Shown here piece after piece: positions 54,095-63,028 of a DNA stretch of 64,000 nt. This stretch comes from Ruegeria arenilitoris (lineage in GTDB: Bacteria > Pseudomonadota > Alphaproteobacteria > Rhodobacterales > Rhodobacteraceae): assembly GCF_013030265.1 (NCBI RefSeq), contig NZ_WPZQ01000002.1, positions 310,001 through 374,000 of the forward strand. Direction: 5' to 3'. The stretch's first letter is position 1. Every line of letters begins with the position of its first letter. The position numbers and the translations under genes were made by a program. Below the pieces are notes generated by a model. The model saw only the letters and a list, made by a program, of their open reading frames with translations. It made no database searches and was not told where the DNA came from.

Positions 54095-54573
54095 GTTGCT
54101 CTGCCAGACATAGAATCGTGCACACCACAGGTGCTGCGCACGCGGCCCCGGAAGGAGGAGCCTGCCATTGGCAGGGCCGGGGCCGTGCTCTTGTTCTGGC
54201 TCTCGCCCTGATGGCACCCACTGCCGCGCTAACCGATGCCCTTTTGCCCGTTCCCTCAGGCCAGCCTGTCGAACTGAGCGATGTGCTGCTCGACAACAAT
54301 CCGGGCGAGCTGTGGTTGCGCTTTCGTTTCATCGCTCCAAAGATCGGCTCGACCGTAGGGCGGATCGGCTATGACGTGGCTTCGACAGACATGGCGCATC
54401 TGTGTGAAACTCTGGCTGTCCCTTACGTAAATAAGCACCAGTTGGAGCCGGCGCTTGTGGTTATCTCTTTCTCCGACCGCGCGATCGAATTTGGCAATGC
54501 CTCGCCCGATGCCACGCAGTTTTTCGAAGCCTATCGGCTGGAACAATCCCAGTGTATCTGGGAGGGGCTCTGA
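54091..54573 (+). CDS. DUF6497 family exported protein
   Basis: 160 residues from an ATG overlapping the cupin stop. A long N-terminal leader contains a hydrophobic segment (LVLALALMAPTAALTDA) that looks like a signal peptide; a later ATG at 54211 would give a shorter form. The core (PSGQPVELSDVLLDNNPGELWLRFRFIAP, then HLCETLAVPYVNKHQ) matches DUF6497. Two cysteines (HLC and QC) may pair. A 43-bp nested palindrome (54143-54185) lies in the leader coding region. Confidence 0.75.
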   Translation: MSCSARHRIVHTTGAAHAAPEGGACHWQGRGRALVLALALMAPTAALTDALLPVPSGQPVELSDVLLDNNPGELWLRFRFIAPKIGSTVGRIGYDVASTDMAHLCETLAVPYVNKHQLEPALVVISFSDRAIEFGNASPDATQFFEAYRLEQSQCIWEGL

Positions 54574-54709
54574 CCATGAGGGGATCATCTCATGTTGTTG
54601 GCGCGTTTCAGCGAAACGATGCGGCTTTGGAGGTGCGCATGGAGAACCCGTTCCGGAACGGAGATCTTTTTCTTTTTTATTCTAACAGTTTGACCGGCGA
54701 GGTGCAGGT

Positions 54710-55063
54710 ATGCTGAAACATCGCGGATTTCCCGGTCGTTTAGCCGGCACTGATTTTCAGTTCACAATCCGGCGCGCCAATCCGAAGGGCGTGACGCCAA
54801 TAACCCAACGTGAACGGTTCCGGGATCGCAAACCGGCAGATCGGCGCGCGGATACAGCCTTTATGGAAGCGCTGTGGGAGCATTTTGGTGATCAGCCATT
54901 TGAGCGCGGTAATCTGGATGCCGGTCGTCTGAGCTGGCTTTTCGGGCGTGAGGTTGTCGCGGCAGAAGACCCGTTTGATCCTGAAAGTTATGACGCACTT
55001 TTGGTGATCGATCTGGATGCGGCACGGCAGTCCTTTCCCGATATCTTTGATGGGGTTGGCTGA
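54710..55063 (+). CDS. Hypothetical protein
   Basis: 117 residues, no signal peptide or membrane segment; basic N-terminus (MLKHRGFPGRLAGTDFQF) and acidic C-terminus. Sequence is well organised (ERGNLDAGRLSWLFGREVVAAEDPFDPESYDALLVIDLD) but I recognise no family. Supported by good coding character and start context (AGGTGCAGGT). Stands between pccB and pccA. Confidence 0.65.
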   Translation: MLKHRGFPGRLAGTDFQFTIRRANPKGVTPITQRERFRDRKPADRRADTAFMEALWEHFGDQPFERGNLDAGRLSWLFGREVVAAEDPFDPESYDALLVIDLDAARQSFPDIFDGVG

Positions 55064-55520
55064 AGTTGATCCAGACGGCGGCACATATCGCAACGTCCAG
55101 TATTCAGGGACAAAAAGGCGCCATCTATCTGGGTGATTTGGCGCATTTTCCCTTTACGACTAAGGCCGCTGTCGGCGCATTTCTGCGCGGAAATTCTGCG
55201 GATGGGCAGAAACCAGCCGGAAATTCAAATGGAAACAATGACTGGTTGGCGGGTGGAATTGTGCCATGCAAGGTGAGCGGGCCGTGCGGCTCTACTTTGC
55301 CTGCGCCGCACATGCACCTACTATTCCGTACCCCTTCCTTCCGCGGGCAGGCTTGTGTTCCCCACATAGTCCTGTCCGCGTTTTTCTTTGCGCGTATATC
55401 AGTCTTAAAGCAGCAAATATCTGCGCAAAAGTCGGGATCTTCGGATCTGATATTGAATAACAGCGGGCTATTCCGGCATCTGCACCCGATCGCGACAAAA
55501 AATCCAAAGGGGCAGATATC
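55064..55520 (+). other. 457-bp region between hypothetical gene and lipoprotein gene
   Basis: No convincing gene. GCGCCA (55118-55123) pairs with TGGCGC (55139-55144), followed by ATTTTCCCTTT, a possible weak terminator for the hypothetical gene. TTTGCGC (55387-55393) and GCGCAAA (55423-55429) form a widely spaced inverted repeat about 90 bp before the lipoprotein start, possibly regulatory. A 64-codon frame at 55266 has no ribosome binding site and unlikely composition. Confidence 0.5.
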
Positions 55521-55724
55521 ATGCGAATCTCACGACTTATCCTTGTACTGGCCGCCTTTGCGGGCGTTTCGGCCTGCGGAGACACAACCGGCGAGCAAGC
55601 GCTGCTTGGTGGCGGCGCCGGTGCGGTCGGTGCGGCCGTCCTCAACGCAGATCCGATATTCGGAGCCGCAGTCGGGGCCGCAGGAAACGTGCTCTACTGC
55701 AAGACACAGAAGAACTGCAGCTAA
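55521..55724 (+). CDS. Small glycine-zipper-like lipoprotein
   Basis: 67 residues: lipobox VSAC with Cys19, then a Gly/Ala-rich segment (LLGGGAGAVGAAVLNADPIFGAAVGAAG) resembling a glycine zipper and two C-terminal cysteines (LYCKTQKNC). Membrane-anchored and of unknown function; related small lipoproteins are frequent in roseobacters. Good ribosome binding site (GGGGCAG). Confidence 0.75.
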   Translation: MRISRLILVLAAFAGVSACGDTTGEQALLGGGAGAVGAAVLNADPIFGAAVGAAGNVLYCKTQKNCS

Positions 55725-55841
55725 CAACAACATTGCGGGGCATCCATTGCCCCGACCGTCATCACGCATCACGCCGTTGTGGGGCTTTCGCCCTGCAGCG
55801 GCGTTTTTGCGTTCCCAGAACACCAAGACAAAGGACGTTCC

Positions 55842-57887
55842 ATGTTCAACAAGATCCTGATCGCCAACCGGGGTGAGATCGCCTGCCGGGTCATTAAAAC
55901 CGCGCGCAAGATGGGAATCGGCACCGTTGCCATCTATTCGGATGCGGACAAACAGGCGCTGCATGTGGAAATGGCGGACGAGGCCGTGCATATCGGTCCA
56001 CCCCCGGCCAACCAGTCCTATATCGTCATCGACAAGGTGATGGATGCCATTCGTCAAAGCGGTGCACAGGCTGTTCACCCAGGCTATGGCTTCCTGTCGG
56101 AAAACGCCAAGTTTGCCCAGGCGCTTGAGGCCGAGGGCGTCGCTTTTGTCGGCCCACCAAAAGGGGCCATTGAGGCGATGGGCGACAAGATCACATCCAA
56201 GAAGATCGCGCAGGATGCCAACGTTTCCACCGTGCCCGGTTATATGGGTTTGATTGAAGACGCCGATGAGGCCGTCAAAATCAGCCAGCAGATCGGTTAC
56301 CCGGTGATGATCAAGGCCAGTGCCGGTGGCGGCGGCAAGGGCATGCGGATCGCGTGGAATGATGAAGAAGCACGCGAAGGTTTCCAGTCATCCAAGAACG
56401 AGGCCGCGAACTCCTTTGGGGATGATCGGATTTTCATCGAGAAATTCGTGACCCAACCGCGCCATATCGAGATTCAGGTACTTTGCGACAGTCACGGCAA
56501 CGGCATCTATCTGGGTGAGCGCGAATGTTCGATCCAGCGCCGCAACCAGAAAGTTGTGGAAGAAGCGCCATCGCCTTTCCTTGATGAGGATACTCGCCGT
56601 GCAATGGGTGAGCAGGCCGTCGCGCTGGCCAAGGCCGTAGGATATGCCAGTGCCGGAACGGTGGAGTTCATCGTTGATGGCGAAAAGAACTTCTACTTCC
56701 TCGAAATGAACACCCGCCTTCAGGTGGAACACCCGGTGACCGAACTGATCACAGGCGTCGATCTGGTTGAACAGATGATCCGTGTAGCCGCGGGTGAGCC
56801 GCTGTCCATCACGCAGGACGACGTGACCTTGACGGGCTGGGCCATTGAAAACCGCCTGTATGCGGAAGATCCTTATCGTAACTTCTTGCCATCCATCGGT
56901 CGTCTGACCCGCTATCGCCCGCCTCAGGAAATCGCGGCGGGTCCGTTGCTGGTCAATGACAAGTGGCAGGGTGAGGCCCCAAGTGGTGACGCAGCCGTGC
57001 GCAACGACACCGGCGTTTATGAGGGCGGCGAGATCAGCATGTACTATGACCCGATGATCGCAAAGCTGTGCACATGGGCACCGACCCGTGAGCAAGCCAT
57101 CGAGGCGATGCGTGTGGCGCTCGACAGTTTTGAGGTTGAGGGGATCGGTCACAACCTGCCGTTCCTGTCGGCCGTGATGGATCATCCCAAATTCATCAGT
57201 GGCGATATGACTACGGCTTTCATTGCCGAAGAGTATCCAGACGGCTTTGAAGGCGTTGAACTGTCTGAGACCGATCTGCGTCGTATTGCTGCCTCATGTG
57301 CCGCCATGCACCGGGTTGCGGAAATCCGTCGCACTCGCGTCTCGGGCCGGATGGACAATCACGAGCGCAAGGTTGGCAAACGCTGGGTCGTGTCGCTGCA
57401 AGGACAGGAATATGCAGTTCAGGTCAACGCGGACAAGGAAGGCGCGACTGTCAAGTTTGAGGATGGATCGACCCTGCGTGTCGCATCCGACTGGACGCCC
57501 GGCGACCAGTTGGCCGTCCTGGACGTCGACGGCAGCCCGCTAGTGCTAAAAGCTGGCAAAGTGTCCGGTGGATTCCGCATTCGGAACCGTGGCGCGGATC
57601 TCAAGGTGCATGTCCGCCGCCCACGCGCGGCAGAGCTGGCCAAGCTGATGCCAGAAAAGTTGCCGCCCGATACGTCGAAAATGCTGCTGTGCCCGATGCC
57701 GGGACTGATCGTCAAAGTCGACGTCGAAGTAGGGCAGGAAGTGCAAGAAGGTCAGGCGCTCTGCACCGTTGAAGCGATGAAGATGGAAAACATCCTGCGC
57801 GCCGAAAAAAAGGGTGTTGTGGCCAAGGTAAATGCTGGCCCCGGCGATAGCCTTGCGGTGGACGATGTGATCATCGAGTTCGAGTAG
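55842..57887 (+). CDS. pccA: Propionyl-CoA carboxylase alpha subunit (biotin carboxylase plus BCCP)
   Basis: 681 residues from ATG at 55842 (MFNKILIANRGEIACRVIKTARKMG). Biotin carboxylase domain (1-450) with the ATP-binding KASAGGGGKGMRI, CSIQRRNQKVVEEAPS and EMNTRLQVEHPVTE blocks; a BT linker domain (about 515-600); C-terminal biotinyl domain with the biotinylated Lys647 in VEAMKMEN. ATP-dependent carboxylation of biotin for PccB. The size equals the Ruegeria-type holoenzyme. Confidence 0.98.
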   Translation: MFNKILIANRGEIACRVIKTARKMGIGTVAIYSDADKQALHVEMADEAVHIGPPPANQSYIVIDKVMDAIRQSGAQAVHPGYGFLSENAKFAQALEAEGVAFVGPPKGAIEAMGDKITSKKIAQDANVSTVPGYMGLIEDADEAVKISQQIGYPVMIKASAGGGGKGMRIAWNDEEAREGFQSSKNEAANSFGDDRIFIEKFVTQPRHIEIQVLCDSHGNGIYLGERECSIQRRNQKVVEEAPSPFLDEDTRRAMGEQAVALAKAVGYASAGTVEFIVDGEKNFYFLEMNTRLQVEHPVTELITGVDLVEQMIRVAAGEPLSITQDDVTLTGWAIENRLYAEDPYRNFLPSIGRLTRYRPPQEIAAGPLLVNDKWQGEAPSGDAAVRNDTGVYEGGEISMYYDPMIAKLCTWAPTREQAIEAMRVALDSFEVEGIGHNLPFLSAVMDHPKFISGDMTTAFIAEEYPDGFEGVELSETDLRRIAASCAAMHRVAEIRRTRVSGRMDNHERKVGKRWVVSLQGQEYAVQVNADKEGATVKFEDGSTLRVASDWTPGDQLAVLDVDGSPLVLKAGKVSGGFRIRNRGADLKVHVRRPRAAELAKLMPEKLPPDTSKMLLCPMPGLIVKVDVEVGQEVQEGQALCTVEAMKMENILRAEKKGVVAKVNAGPGDSLAVDDVIIEFE

Positions 57888-57899
57888 ACGCAAACTAAC

Positions 57900-58325
57900 A
57901 TGAGCTTCATCCACCATATATGGATCAGCATGCTAACGATGGCAGTGCAATTTGTGCTGTCATGGTTGATGCTCGTCTATTTGGAGTGCCCTTTGCGGTG
58001 CGAAAGCGTCTCAATTGAGACGGTGAATGCGGCTCTTGTAACCTCTGGTGTTGTTGCTGGAATAACCTACGCGGCGCTCACTCGCTTGGTTTACGGCAAC
58101 TGGCCCGAACTTATGGGACTTGCGACGGGTGTTGTCATAGCCATTCTGGGTGCATCGTGGCTCGCCCGTTTATCGGCGACAACGAAACTTGATGGTGTGT
58201 GGGCGATCCTAACAGCGGTGATCGTTGTTCTGACGGTCGGCTACCTTTGGTTAAGGTTTTGGGGCTCGTTACCCCCGAAACCGCGTTCTCGGGAAGCTGA
58301 CACTTTAGAGGGATGCGTGAGATGA
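57900..58325 (+). CDS. Hypothetical membrane protein
   Basis: 141 residues, four predicted transmembrane segments (about 8-30, 42-65, 70-92, 100-122), a cysteine pair in LECPLRCES, and a basic C-terminus. No family recognised. Starts 12 bp after the pccA stop with a weak ribosome binding site (CAAACTAAC). Base composition is somewhat lower in GC than its neighbours, so it may be a recent arrival. Confidence 0.6.
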   Translation: MSFIHHIWISMLTMAVQFVLSWLMLVYLECPLRCESVSIETVNAALVTSGVVAGITYAALTRLVYGNWPELMGLATGVVIAILGASWLARLSATTKLDGVWAILTAVIVVLTVGYLWLRFWGSLPPKPRSREADTLEGCVR

Positions 58326-58359
58326 TCCCTGTTCCAAGCATCACCTCTTTGCCATTGTT

Positions 58360-58806
58360 TCAACCACCCTCGCGACGTTCGCGGATTTCGCGTTCCCGCA
58401 ATGGTGTTTTGTCGATGGATCGGCCGATTTCGCGCACGCTCCAAGGTGAGGGTTTGCGCAGTTTGACGACACCATCCTTATCAACAAACACCATCTGGAA
58501 TCCGCGTGGGCGCAGTTGCGACCGGATCGGAGAACGAGCGGATGGGTCGGTGTCGGTCAACACGACGACATCCCGGTCGCGCATGGCATCTTCACCATCA
58601 AGCAGCATGTCGATCTGCTGTTGGAATCGTGGGTCTGCGGGCGTGTCGGCGAAGACAACGATGGGTCGGCTGACCCACAGAAATTCGCTCAAATCGCTCT
58701 CACCTGCGGGGCGGACGAATTCGTCTTCAGCGGGTGCAGCCCCGTCGGCGGCCATGGCTGCCAGCGGGAATAGTGCCGATAAAACAAGGGCAAGCGTTCG
58801 TGTCAT
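58360..58806 (-). CDS. DUF4174 domain-containing exported protein
   Basis: 148 residues from ATG at 58806 behind GGAGGCCCC; the frame stays open upstream but that overlaps the divergent promoter and mutase gene in antisense. Signal peptide to about residue 19 (MTRTLALVLSALFPLAAMA). Core with SRPIVVFADTPADPRFQQQIDML and RDVVVLTDTDPSARSP matches DUF4174, a thioredoxin-fold-like family without a CxxC motif. Function unknown. Confidence 0.85.
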   Translation of the reverse strand: MTRTLALVLSALFPLAAMAADGAAPAEDEFVRPAGESDLSEFLWVSRPIVVFADTPADPRFQQQIDMLLDGEDAMRDRDVVVLTDTDPSARSPIRSQLRPRGFQMVFVDKDGVVKLRKPSPWSVREIGRSIDKTPLREREIRERREGG

Positions 58807-58974
58807 GGGGCCTCCTGTTCGTTTGAATATAGCCCCTGCAGCGGTGAATGCGACCGGCGAAATGCGCGCAGCCTTCAAAATGTTGCGCTCAACCACCCTT
58901 GAAAGGGTGCCACCGAACATCACAACGCGCGGGCTGCGGCCCGGCGCGAACCGAATTGAGAAAAGGAAATCGCA

Positions 58975-61101
58975 ATGACCGATACGAAAGACTGGCAGGC
59001 GCTGGCTGAGAAAGAGCTGCGCGGTCGCCCGTTGGACGACCTGACCAAGGAGACGCTGGAAGGCATCGACGTCAAGCCGCTTTATACGCAGGAAGACACG
59101 GCTGAACTGCCGCATATGGGGTCGCTGCCTGGGATCGGACCGTTCACGCGTGGGGTGAAGGCGACCATGTATGCAGGTCGCCCCTGGACGATCCGCCAAT
59201 ATGCTGGCTTTTCGACCGCCGAAGAGTCTAACGCCTTCTACCGCCGCAATCTGGCAGCGGGTCAGCAGGGTGTCTCGGTTGCCTTCGATCTGGCGACGCA
59301 CCGCGGCTATGATAGTGATCACCCGCGCGTGGTTGGCGATGTAGGTAAGGCCGGCGTGGCCATCGACAGTGTCGAGGACATGAAGATTCTGTTCGACGGC
59401 ATTCCGTTGGACAAGGTCTCGGTCTCGATGACCATGAACGGTGCGGTGATCCCGATTTTAGCAAGCTTCATCGTAGCGGGCGAAGAGCAGGGGCATGACA
59501 AATCGGTTCTGTCCGGCACCATTCAGAATGACATTCTGAAAGAGTTCATGGTGCGTAACACCTATATTTATCCGCCTGAACCCTCGATGAAGATCATCTC
59601 GGACATCATTGAATTCACGTCGAACGAGATGCCCAAATTCAACTCGATCTCGATATCGGGCTATCACATGCAAGAGGCCGGGGCGAACCTTGTTCAGGAA
59701 CTGGCCTATACGCTTGCCGATGGCCGCGAATATGTCCGAGCTGCGACGCAGGCAGGGATGGACGTGGACAAATTCGCTGGCCGTCTATCCTTCTTCTTTG
59801 CCATCGGCATGAACTTCTTCATGGAGATCGCCAAACTGCGCGCTGCGCGCACGCTGTGGCATCGGGTGATGACCGATTTTGGTGCAAAGTCCGAGCGGTC
59901 CAAGATGCTGCGCACTCACTGCCAGACCTCTGGCGTCAGCTTGCAGGAACAGGACCCGTACAACAACGTGATCCGCACCGCTTATGAGGCGATGAGCGCG
60001 GTTCTGGGCGGGACCCAGTCGCTGCACACAAACGCTCTGGACGAGGCAATTGCACTGCCCACCGATTTCTCGGCCCGCATCGCGCGGAACACGCAGTTGG
60101 TGCTGCAAGAGGAAACCGGAGTGACCGATGTGGTCGATCCGCTGGCGGGTTCGTATTACGTCGAAAGCCTGACCAATGAGCTGATCGAGAAAGCCTGGGC
60201 CTTGATGGAAGAGGTCGAGGAGATGGGCGGTATGACCAAGGCGGTTGCCAGCGGTATGCCCAAGCTGCGGATCGAAGAAAGCGCAGCCCGTCGTCAGGCG
60301 ATGATCGACCGAGGCGAAGAGGTAATCGTCGGCGTCAACAAGTACCGCAAGGAACAGGAAGACCCGATCGACATTCTGGACGTCGACAACGTGGCCGTAC
60401 GCGAAGCGCAGGTCGCGCGTTTGGAACGCATCCGTGCGACCCGTGACGAGGCTGCCTGCCAACATGCGCTGGACGCTTTGACCAAGGCTGCCCAAGAGGG
60501 CGGAAACCTGCTGGCTGCTGCGGTCGAGGCCGCCCGCGCCCGCGCATCCGTAGGAGAGATCAGCATGGCAATGGAAAAAGAGTTCGGCCGTCACCGCGCC
60601 GAGGTGAAAACCCTGGCCGGTGTTTACGGCGCGGCCTACGAAGGTGATGAAGGCTTTGCTGCGATCCAGAAGTCAATCGAAGACTTCGCCGAGGCTGAAG
60701 GCCGCCGCCCCCGCCTGTTGGTGGTCAAGATGGGGCAGGACGGTCACGACCGGGGTGCCAAGGTCATCGCAACAGCCTTTGCAGATATCGGCTTTGACGT
60801 CGATGTAGGACCGCTGTTCCAGACACCCGCCGAAGCGGCACAGGACGCTGTGGACAACGACGTACATGTCATCGGCATCTCTTCGCAGGCAGCGGGCCAC
60901 AAGACATTGGCACCGCAACTGGTCGAGGAACTGAAGAAAGCCGGAGCCGAAGATATCATCGTGATCTGTGGTGGTGTGATCCCTCAACAGGACTACCAGT
61001 TCCTCTATGATCACGGCGTCAAGGCGATCTTCGGGCCGGGCACGAATATTCCCGAAGCGGCACAGGACATCCTGCGCCTGATTGGGGAAGCTCGCCGATA
61101 A
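58975..61101 (+). CDS. mcm: Methylmalonyl-CoA mutase (homodimeric type)
   Basis: 708 residues. Isomerises (R)-methylmalonyl-CoA to succinyl-CoA with adenosylcobalamin. The catalytic barrel (about 40-470) has [18 protein letters not shown] and [14 protein letters not shown]; the B12-binding domain has DGHDRG with His591 as the lower axial ligand, followed by [12 protein letters not shown]. Completes the propionyl-CoA to succinyl-CoA path with pccA/pccB; the epimerase must be encoded elsewhere. Confidence 0.97.
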   Translation: MTDTKDWQALAEKELRGRPLDDLTKETLEGIDVKPLYTQEDTAELPHMGSLPGIGPFTRGVKATMYAGRPWTIRQYAGFSTAEESNAFYRRNLAAGQQGVSVAFDLATHRGYDSDHPRVVGDVGKAGVAIDSVEDMKILFDGIPLDKVSVSMTMNGAVIPILASFIVAGEEQGHDKSVLSGTIQNDILKEFMVRNTYIYPPEPSMKIISDIIEFTSNEMPKFNSISISGYHMQEAGANLVQELAYTLADGREYVRAATQAGMDVDKFAGRLSFFFAIGMNFFMEIAKLRAARTLWHRVMTDFGAKSERSKMLRTHCQTSGVSLQEQDPYNNVIRTAYEAMSAVLGGTQSLHTNALDEAIALPTDFSARIARNTQLVLQEETGVTDVVDPLAGSYYVESLTNELIEKAWALMEEVEEMGGMTKAVASGMPKLRIEESAARRQAMIDRGEEVIVGVNKYRKEQEDPIDILDVDNVAVREAQVARLERIRATRDEAACQHALDALTKAAQEGGNLLAAAVEAARARASVGEISMAMEKEFGRHRAEVKTLAGVYGAAYEGDEGFAAIQKSIEDFAEAEGRRPRLLVVKMGQDGHDRGAKVIATAFADIGFDVDVGPLFQTPAEAAQDAVDNDVHVIGISSQAAGHKTLAPQLVEELKKAGAEDIIVICGGVIPQQDYQFLYDHGVKAIFGPGTNIPEAAQDILRLIGEARR

Positions 61102-61151
61102 CGCGCCAAGGCACTCTTGCCATCCGGAATTTTTCGGCGAAGATGACATTG

Positions 61152-61184
61152 AAAGCAGCGTGCACCCGCGCGCTGCTTTTTCTT
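61152..61184 (+). terminator. Rho-independent terminator of the mutase gene
   Basis: AAAGCAGCG (61152-61160), 10-nt loop, CGCTGCTTT (61171-61179) continuing as TTCTTT; 50 bp after the stop. Confidence 0.88.
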
Positions 61185-61210
61185 TGAGGTCATACCGAAG
61201 GGGAGAGCGT

Positions 61211-61813
61211 ATGATTCTGGATCATTTGGCAGTCGCGGGCGAAACGCTTGAAGCAGCTGCCTCTCATGTCGAAGAAGCGCTGGGCGTAAAGCTACAGGAA
61301 GGCGGCAAGCACGCCAGGTTCGGAACCTATAACCGGCTGTTGGGGCTGGCGGATGGTCTTTACCTTGAGGCGATTGCCGTTGATCCGAATGCACCCGCGC
61401 CAGAGTTTCCCCGTTGGTTCGATCTGGACCGGTTTTCAGGTACCCCACGGCTGACCAACTGGATTTGCCGCGTGGAAGATATTGAAGCTGACCTTGTTTC
61501 TTTATCTGAAGGGGCCGGGCAGCCAATAGATCTGGAACGTGGGGCGCTGAGGTGGCGCATGGCTGTTCCACCTTCGGGACGCCTGCCATTTGATAACCTG
61601 TTTCCAGCGCTGATTCAGTGGCAGGGCGATCTGCACCCTGCACAGATGTTACAGGCCAGTGGCTGCAGGTTGCGCCGCCTTGTCGTGTTTCATCCTGACG
61701 CGCTTGATCTGGCGAAACTGCTGGGACCACTGGAACTGGTCGAGTTTGATTCCGGACCCGTGGCCATGCGAGCCGAATTCGAAACACCGCGCGGGATGCG
61801 CGTGTTGGAATGA
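61211..61813 (+). CDS. VOC-fold glyoxalase-like protein
   Basis: 200 residues from ATG at 61211 (MILDHLAVAGETLEAAASHVEEALGV). Resembles the glyoxalase-like (Glyoxalase_3) group, in which an N-terminal DHL strand and a late CRLRRLVVFHPDALDLA strand provide ligands. It is not the standard methylmalonyl-CoA epimerase, which is shorter and has a different motif set, despite its location. Function unknown. The GNAT gene overlaps its stop (ATGA). Confidence 0.75.
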   Translation: MILDHLAVAGETLEAAASHVEEALGVKLQEGGKHARFGTYNRLLGLADGLYLEAIAVDPNAPAPEFPRWFDLDRFSGTPRLTNWICRVEDIEADLVSLSEGAGQPIDLERGALRWRMAVPPSGRLPFDNLFPALIQWQGDLHPAQMLQASGCRLRRLVVFHPDALDLAKLLGPLELVEFDSGPVAMRAEFETPRGMRVLE

Positions 61814-62298
61814 TGGTACGAACAGCCAAAGTTGGGGATGCCCCGGCAATTGCTGACATAACGAATGTAATCATCCGCGAGACGTTGATCACCTTCACTA
61901 CCGATGAACGCAGTGTTGAAAGCATTGCTGCAGATGTTGAGGCGCGTGGAAACCGGTATCTGGTGGCCGAAGCAGACGGTCAAGTGCTGGGTTTTGCAAC
62001 CTATGGCCCATTCCGGGGCGGCCCGGGCTACGCCCATTCACGTGAGCACTCCATTCAGCTGTCTCCTGCTGCGCGGGGGAAGGGATTGGGACGGGCATTG
62101 ATGACTGCTCTTGAAGACGTCGCACGTGCGGACGGTGTGCATGTTTTGGTCGCGGGTGTTTCATCCGACAACCCCAGTGCAATCGCATTTCATTCAGCAC
62201 TTGGGTTCACCGAAGTCGGCCGGATGCCCGAGGTTGGCCGAAAATGGAATCGCTGGTTGGACCTTGTTCTGATGCAGAAAATTCTTGCCACGGAATGA
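61810..62298 (+). CDS. GNAT family N-acetyltransferase (phosphinothricin acetyltransferase-like)
   Basis: 162 residues starting ATG at 61810, overlapping the VOC stop by 4 nt (a second ATG follows immediately). Acetyl-CoA-binding pattern AARGKGLGRALM and the PAT-like AHSREHSIQLSP and SDNPSAIAFHSALGFTEVG blocks. N-acetylates an amine such as a methionine derivative or phosphinothricin-like compound; substrate unproven. Confidence 0.88.
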   Translation: MMVRTAKVGDAPAIADITNVIIRETLITFTTDERSVESIAADVEARGNRYLVAEADGQVLGFATYGPFRGGPGYAHSREHSIQLSPAARGKGLGRALMTALEDVARADGVHVLVAGVSSDNPSAIAFHSALGFTEVGRMPEVGRKWNRWLDLVLMQKILATE

Positions 62299-62343
62299 TT
62301 AGTCGCACCTGACAGTCACGTTTCCTCGCGCTAGGGTGCAAGC

Positions 62344-63024
62344 ATGTCGATCTGGACCCGCATATCCGATGCGCTGAGCGCGCTTGCCCAAGGCGAAAGC
62401 CTGACCGCAGTTTTTGAAAAGCTGCGGACTCCGCCTGAACGATCGGTTGCCTTTGCAATCGCGGTGATTGCGCTGGGCGCAAAAATGGCCAAGGCCGACG
62501 GGCAGGTGACACGCGATGAGGTCACAGCCTTTCGCGAAGTATTCCAGATCGCTCGCGATGACGAAGATGGCGCGGCACGCGTTTTCAACATGGCCCGAAC
62601 CGATGTCGCGGGTTATCAGGATTACGCCCGCAAGATCGCGCGCATGTTTTCCGAAGACAGCACCACGCTGTGCGATTTGATGGAAGGGTTGTTCCACATC
62701 GCGATGGCGGATGGATTTTACCACCCCAACGAAAACGAATTCCTTGAGGAAGTCAGTCGTATTTTCGGCCAGGACGAAGCGCAGTTCATGGCATTACGTG
62801 CGCGTTTCGTGCCGGATGCGCCGAATGATCCCTACACGGTTCTTGGAGTGACCCGCGAAACGCCATTGCCGGAGATTCGTAAAACCTGGCGACAATTGGT
62901 GCGTGACACGCACCCCGACGCGATGATGGCGCGTGGCGTTCCCGAAGAAGCGATCCGTCTGGCCGAAAAGAAGATGATCGATATCAACCGGGCATGGGAC
63001 GAGATCAACGGCGCCCGGGTCTGA
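62344..63024 (+). CDS. TerB-like and DnaJ-domain protein (DjlA-like)
   Basis: 226 residues. A TerB/DjlA-type helical domain (about 35-150, GAKMAKADGQVTRDEV and GLFHIAMADGFYHPNENEFL, metal-binding-like Asp/Glu) precedes a C-terminal J domain (about 160-226, PYTVLGV, HPD at 190-192). Unlike E. coli DjlA there is no N-terminal membrane helix. Probable co-chaperone for DnaK. Confidence 0.9.
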   Translation: MSIWTRISDALSALAQGESLTAVFEKLRTPPERSVAFAIAVIALGAKMAKADGQVTRDEVTAFREVFQIARDDEDGAARVFNMARTDVAGYQDYARKIARMFSEDSTTLCDLMEGLFHIAMADGFYHPNENEFLEEVSRIFGQDEAQFMALRARFVPDAPNDPYTVLGVTRETPLPEIRKTWRQLVRDTHPDAMMARGVPEEAIRLAEKKMIDINRAWDEINGARV

Positions 63025-63028
63025 AGTT

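Noticed and set aside
55266-55460. Possible 64-residue protein upstream of the small lipoprotein
   Set aside because: No ribosome binding site, cysteine/proline-rich random-like composition, and overlap with presumed promoter sequence.
61211-61813. Methylmalonyl-CoA epimerase, suggested by location after the mutase gene
   Set aside because: The protein is longer than the epimerase family, lacks its metal-site pattern, and fits the glyoxalase-like group better; it also lies beyond a strong terminator.
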